The notes under the pieces are model-generated. The model made no database searches. It was given only the letters and a program-made list of their open reading frames with translations, and was not told the DNA's origin. The translations under genes and the position numbers were made by a program. A stretch of DNA of 10,470 nt from Pseudomonadota bacterium (GTDB lineage Bacteria > Pseudomonadota > Alphaproteobacteria > Acetobacterales > Acetobacteraceae), in contig JAKBCD010000016.1 in NCBI GenBank assembly GCA_021808205.1, positions 1-10,470 of the forward strand, given 5' to 3'. Positions within the stretch are counted from its first letter, which is position 1; every line of letters starts with the position of its first letter. Shown here in pieces: positions 7,159 to 10,470 of this stretch.

Positions 7159-7470
7159 GGTCTTGCTCACCCACTACCCATAGCCGCGCCGAAAAAATTC
7201 TCTTTACCGGCAGCGCGACCCCGGCAAAGAGAGGAATTTTTAGCACAAAGGCTTCAAAAAGAAAAATCCTGGGTGGATTTGCTCCTGGCGTACTTTGTCG
7301 AGCGAAATTTTTTCAAGATTTCGAAGGCCGGGAGGCAGTTTGCGTACCCGCGCCCGCCTGGCCTGGGCGCATATTTCCCGCGTCCGCAACTTTGTCTGAT
7401 CAAATAATTCCCTTTGAGCGCATGTTGCTCTAGCCTGCCCTGCAAACGCAATCATACCGGTTCAAATCCC
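7159..7470. other. Divergent control region between cysI and cysE
   Basis: These 312 bp hold no convincing gene. Structures seen are a terminator-like hairpin near cysI (7193-7241); an AT-rich inverted repeat CGAAAT/ATTTCG at 7303-7308 and 7318-7323; a GC-rich inverted repeat GCGCCC/GGGCGC at 7350-7355 and 7365-7370; and TTTG-N6-CAAA at 7391-7404, a LysR-like dyad that could suit a CysB-type regulator. AATAAT at 7403-7408 could be a -10 element for cysE, and TAAAAA (complement of 7237-7242, preceded by TG) one for cysI. Neither has a good -35. The promoters are guesses and no known riboswitch was recognised. Confidence 0.4.
7193..7241 (-). terminator. Terminator-like hairpin in the cysI leader (possible attenuator)
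   Basis: The arms 7193-7210 and 7221-7241 pair around a 10-nt loop. Read on the minus strand, the stem has CCGG pairs at its top, one G-U wobble, an AAAGA/TCTTT segment, a 3-nt bulge and an A/T-rich base that merges into a run of six T. It lies about 35 nt upstream of the cysI ATG. The wobble would be an A-C mismatch on the plus strand, so the structure suits minus-strand RNA better, although the plus strand also ends in five T. It could be an attenuator of the sulfur operon, a roadblock between divergent promoters, or an mRNA 5' stabiliser. Confidence 0.5.
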
Positions 7471-8412
7471 ATGGGTATCAACGACCACACTGCTGAATTT
7501 TCTCCCGGCCAGCAAACCAGCGTCTCGAACCTGGATGCGATTGTCGCGGGTCTGCGACACTCGCGCGAGGTGACGCATAAGATCCGGCACCATGGCCATG
7601 TCCGAGAGCTGCCCTGCCGCGAGTCGCTGATGCGGATCCGCGACGGGCTTCTGGCGGCGCTGTTTCCCAGCCATTACGGCTGCTCAAACCTGACCGACGA
7701 GACCATCGATTATTATGTTGGCCATACGCTCAGCCGCACCCTGGGCGCGCTGACCGAGCAGGTGCGGCGCGGGCTTTTGTTCCTGGCACCGGAGAACAAA
7801 TCCCGCTTCGAGGAGGCCGATTGCGCCGCCTGCGACATCGTGCGGGATTTTGCCGCGCAATTGCCGGCCATCCGCACCGCGCTGGTCAGCGACCTGAAGG
7901 CCGCCAACCGGGGCGACCCGGCGGCAACCTCGCTGGCCGAAGTGCTGCTCTGCTATCCCGGTATGCGCGCGGTTATTCATTACCGTATCGCCCATGCCTT
8001 GACGCAACTGGGCGCGCCGTTGGTGCCGCGCCTGCTGGCGAGCATCTCGCAGACGGAAACCGCCATCGACATTCATCCGGAGGCGCAGATCGGCCCGCAT
8101 TTCTTTATCGACCATGGTGTTGGTGTCGTCATCGGCCAGACCGCGATCATCGGTGAGAATGTGCGGCTCTACCAGCATGTCACGCTGGGGGCGAAGAGCT
8201 TCGCTGAAGACGAAACCGGCGCGCTGGTGAAGGGCGAACCGCGCCATCCGATCATCGAGGACAATGTGGTGATCTATGCGGGGGCGACGATTCTGGGCCG
8301 GGTGACGGTGGGGCGGGATTCGGTCATTGGCGGCAATGTCTGGCTCACCCGTTCCGTACCGCCTGGCAGCTTTGTCAGCCAGGCGCAGAACCGCCTGGCT
8401 GAGGGGGAGTAG
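7471..8412 (+). CDS. cysE: Serine O-acetyltransferase CysE (EpsC type)
   Basis: It transfers acetyl from acetyl-CoA to serine, making the O-acetylserine that CysK converts to cysteine. The 313-residue protein has a helical N-terminal half (to about 190) and a C-terminal left-handed beta-helix of hexapeptide repeats (about 197-300). The catalytic pair is visible as D200 in AIDIHP and H215 in FIDHGVG, with the same 15-residue spacing as D143 and H158 of the E. coli enzyme. The length and the YPGMRAVIHYRIAH segment point to the EpsC/SrpH-like group. The chain ends in LAEGE and lacks the terminal isoleucine that E. coli CysE inserts into CysK. The ATG at 7471 is chosen; it has no clear ribosome binding site, and the only upstream alternative is a TTG at 7414, also without one. 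The gene diverges from the cysI operon and probably shares its control region. Confidence 0.93.
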   Translation: MGINDHTAEFSPGQQTSVSNLDAIVAGLRHSREVTHKIRHHGHVRELPCRESLMRIRDGLLAALFPSHYGCSNLTDETIDYYVGHTLSRTLGALTEQVRRGLLFLAPENKSRFEEADCAACDIVRDFAAQLPAIRTALVSDLKAANRGDPAATSLAEVLLCYPGMRAVIHYRIAHALTQLGAPLVPRLLASISQTETAIDIHPEAQIGPHFFIDHGVGVVIGQTAIIGENVRLYQHVTLGAKSFAEDETGALVKGEPRHPIIEDNVVIYAGATILGRVTVGRDSVIGGNVWLTRSVPPGSFVSQAQNRLAEGE

Positions 8413-8439
8413 ACGCCACGCGGCTGCGTTCGCGTTTGC

Positions 8440-10284
8440 TCAGGGTTCGATCTGGCTCACATCCCGCACAGCACCTTTGGCGGCGTTGGTGGTCATCGCC
8501 GCATAGGCTCTCAGCGCCGGGGAGATGTTACGCTGGCGCAATTCCGCCGGTTTCCAGCCTTTTGCATCCTGGGCAGCGCGGCGTTTGGCCAGAATATCCT
8601 CCGGCACGTTTAGCGTGATGCCGCGATTGGGAATGTCGATGAGGATTTCATCGCCGGTTTCCACCAGCCCGATCAACCCGCCTTCGGCTGCTTCCGGCGA
8701 AACATGGCCGATGGAAAGCCCCGAGGTGCCGCCGGAGAACCGGCCATCGGTGATGAGCGCGCAGGCTTTGCCGAGACCTTTGGATTTCAGATAGCTGGTG
8801 GGGTAGAGCATTTCCTGCATCCCCGGCCCACCCTTGGGGCCTTCATAACGGATGACCACGACATCCCCCGCTTTCACCACGCCGCTCAAGATAGCAGAAA
8901 CGGAAGCGTCCTGGCTCTCGAACACTCTTGCCGTGCCCTTGAAGGTGAGGATGCTCTCATCCACGCCCGCGGTTTTCACGATGCAGCCTTCCGGCGCCAG
9001 ATTGCCGAAAAGCACGGCCAGGCCACCATCTTTCGAGAACGGATGCTCAGCCGAGCGAATGACGCCGGCCTTACGGTCCGTGTCCAGCTCGTCCCACCGC
9101 TCATTCTGGCTGAAGGCCACCTGGGTTGGCACGCCGCCGGGGGCAGCACGGAAGAAATTCTTCACGTCGTCAGAATTGGTGCGGGTGATGTCCCAGCGAT
9201 TCAGCGCCTCGCCCATTGTTTTGGTGTGCACGGTCGGCAGGGTGGTATCGATCAACCCGGCGCGTTCCAGCTCACCCAGAATGGACATGATGCCGCCCGC
9301 CCGGTGCACGTCTTCCATATGCACGTCGTTCTTGGCCGGGGCGACCTTGCACAAACACGGCACACGGCGGGAGAGCCGGTCGATATCCGCCATGGTGAAA
9401 TCTACTCCCGCTTCCTGGGCGGCGGCCAGCAGATGCAGCACGGTGTTGGTGGAACCGCCCATGGCGATATCCAGGCTCATCGCGTTTTCGAACGCCTTGA
9501 AGCTGGCGATGCCGCGCGGCAGGGCGGAGGCGTCATCCTGCTCATACCAGCGGCGGGCGAGATCGACGATGAGGTGCCCCGCCTCGCGAAACAGTTTCTC
9601 GCGGTCCGCATGGGTGGCCAAAGTGGAGCCATTGCCGGGCAGGGAAAGCCCCAAGGCTTCCGTGAGGCAGTTCATGGAATTGGCGGTGAACATGCCAGAA
9701 CAGGAGCCACAGGTGGGGCAGGCCGAACGCTCGATGGTTTTCACCTCCTCGTCGGAGTAGCTGTCATCGGCGGCCACAACCATGGCATCCACGAGGTCCA
9801 GCGCTCGCGCCTTGCCTTTAACAACGACCTTACCAGCTTCCATCGGCCCGCCGGAGACAAACACAGAGGGGATGTTCAGCCGCAGGCTCGCCATCAGCAT
9901 GCCCGGCGTGATCTTGTCGCAATTGGAGATGCACACCATCGCATCCGCGCAATGGGCATTGACCATGTACTCCACGGAATCGGCGATCAGCTCACGCGAA
10001 GGCAGCGAATACAACATGCCGTCATGCCCCATGGCGATGCCGTCATCCACCGCGATGGTGTTGAATTCCTTGGCCACACCGCCCGCCGCCTCAATCTCGC
10101 GCGCCACCAGCTGGCCGAGATCTTTCAGATGCACATGGCCGGGCACGAATTGGGTGAAGCTGTTGACCACGGCGATGATCGGCTTGCCGAAATCAGAGTC
10201 CTTCATGCCGGTGGCGCGCCAAAGGCCGCGGGCACCGGCCATGTTGCGGCCATGAGTCGTGGTACGAGAACGATAGGCAGGCAT
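8440..10284 (-). CDS. ilvD: Dihydroxy-acid dehydratase IlvD
   Basis: It dehydrates 2,3-dihydroxy-isovalerate and 2,3-dihydroxy-3-methylvalerate to the keto acids that lead to valine, leucine and isoleucine. At 614 residues it matches E. coli IlvD (616). Motifs include [13 protein letters not shown] (about 41-53), NCDK with C122, CPTCGSCSG with C189, C192 and C195, and GRFSGGTSG at 514-522. The first motif has no cysteine, as in the E. coli-type subgroup with an oxygen-sensitive [4Fe-4S] cluster, unlike the TPCN-bearing [2Fe-2S] subgroup; the cluster type is inference. The start [10 protein letters not shown] at 10284 is the usual family start and has GGAG seven bases upstream, so the 24-residue upstream extension is rejected. 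It is convergent with cysE (27-bp gap, no clear terminator) and lies 75 bp after a membrane protein gene on the same strand. Confidence 0.96.
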   Translation of the reverse strand: MPAYRSRTTTHGRNMAGARGLWRATGMKDSDFGKPIIAVVNSFTQFVPGHVHLKDLGQLVAREIEAAGGVAKEFNTIAVDDGIAMGHDGMLYSLPSRELIADSVEYMVNAHCADAMVCISNCDKITPGMLMASLRLNIPSVFVSGGPMEAGKVVVKGKARALDLVDAMVVAADDSYSDEEVKTIERSACPTCGSCSGMFTANSMNCLTEALGLSLPGNGSTLATHADREKLFREAGHLIVDLARRWYEQDDASALPRGIASFKAFENAMSLDIAMGGSTNTVLHLLAAAQEAGVDFTMADIDRLSRRVPCLCKVAPAKNDVHMEDVHRAGGIMSILGELERAGLIDTTLPTVHTKTMGEALNRWDITRTNSDDVKNFFRAAPGGVPTQVAFSQNERWDELDTDRKAGVIRSAEHPFSKDGGLAVLFGNLAPEGCIVKTAGVDESILTFKGTARVFESQDASVSAILSGVVKAGDVVVIRYEGPKGGPGMQEMLYPTSYLKSKGLGKACALITDGRFSGGTSGLSIGHVSPEAAEGGLIGLVETGDEILIDIPNRGITLNVPEDILAKRRAAQDAKGWKPAELRQRNISPALRAYAAMTTNAAKGAVRDVSQIEP

Positions 10285-10359
10285 AGCGGCTCTCCGAAAA
10301 ACGGCGTTTTCCTTAATTAGGCCTGTTGCCCTGAAAGGTAAAATGCTTCCGCGCAAACT

Positions 10360-10470
10360 TTACCAGACCATAAGCGCCAGCATGGCCGCCACCACCATGG
10401 CCATCAACGCCGTTGCCGCCCAGCCAAAGAACTTCAACGCTCCACGGACCACGAACGGCCCCATGATGTC
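10360..10470 (-). CDS. C-terminal end of a membrane protein, possibly Nramp/MntH-type metal transporter (partial)
   Basis: The minus strand is open from the window edge to a TAA at 10360-10362, giving the last 36 residues of a protein. They begin DIMGPFVVRGALKFFGW and run into a hydrophobic helix, AATALMAMVVAAMLALMVW, that forms the C-terminus. The pattern MG-x-x-V then K-x-x-GW before a final membrane helix resembles the C-terminus of MntH/Nramp manganese transporters, but this is recognition from a short tail only. The stop lies 75 nt before the ilvD start on the same strand, so the two could be co-transcribed. Confidence 0.55.
   Translation of the reverse strand, partial: DIMGPFVVRGALKFFGWAATALMAMVVAAMLALMVW

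Noticed and set aside
7391..7404. Possible second FNR box in the cysI-cysE region
   Set aside because: TTTGTCTGATCAAA has TTG and CAA separated by 6 bases where FNR needs 8, so it is at most a LysR-like dyad.
7456..7476. GGTTCAAATCC resembling a tRNA T-loop just before cysE
   Set aside because: The flanking bases do not form a T-stem and no acceptor, D or anticodon arms are found upstream. It is taken as chance.
8704..10320. A 538-codon open frame on the plus strand
   Set aside because: It is the antisense shadow of ilvD, common in GC-rich DNA. Its translation is rich in His, Arg and Gly with no family motif, while ilvD is complete and clear.
10298..10321. Short palindrome AAAACGGCGTTTT and a nearby CCTTAATTAGG before ilvD
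   Set aside because: The arms are short, the loop is too small for a hairpin and no promoter with acceptable -35/-10 could be built around them. They may be an operator but the evidence is too thin.

Overview
The window looks like chromosomal DNA of a high-GC alphaproteobacterium. The reasons are the sulfite reductase with its DUF2849 and DUF934 partners (an association typical of Alphaproteobacteria), a perfect FnrL/FixK box, and the style of HemN and IlvD. An acetic-acid-bacterium or related Rhodospirillales host (Acetobacteraceae) is my best guess, but this is inference from protein style only.

Layout. (1) 160-2070, plus strand: an AcoR-type sigma-54-dependent activator whose target genes are not in the window. 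(2) 2071-2411: an intergenic stretch without a protein gene. It holds two strong palindromes (2071-2114 and 2129-2178). After them comes what reads as a complete small-RNA gene: FNR box 2278-2291, -10 element 2314-2319, start near 2326 and an intrinsic terminator ending near 2392. (3) 7158 down to 2412, minus strand: a probable operon of DUF2849-CysI fusion, DUF934 protein, CysK and HemN. (4) 7159-7470: the divergent control region, with a terminator-like hairpin in the cysI leader. (5) 7471-8412, plus strand: cysE. (6) 10284 down to 8440, minus strand: ilvD, convergent with cysE. (7) 10360-10470, minus strand: the last 36 codons of a membrane protein upstream of ilvD.

How the genes work together. 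CysI reduces sulfite to sulfide, probably helped by the DUF934 and DUF2849 modules. CysE makes O-acetylserine, and CysK joins it with sulfide to give cysteine. HemN, an oxygen-independent heme enzyme, sits at the end of this operon. It converges on the putative FNR-controlled small RNA, which suggests a link to oxygen limitation. IlvD belongs to branched-chain amino acid synthesis and has no obvious functional tie to its neighbours.

The most interesting item is the candidate FNR-activated small RNA at 2326-2392. Next are the DUF2849-CysI fusion and the attenuator-like hairpin in the cysI leader. I see no CRISPR array, insertion sequence, tRNA or rRNA.
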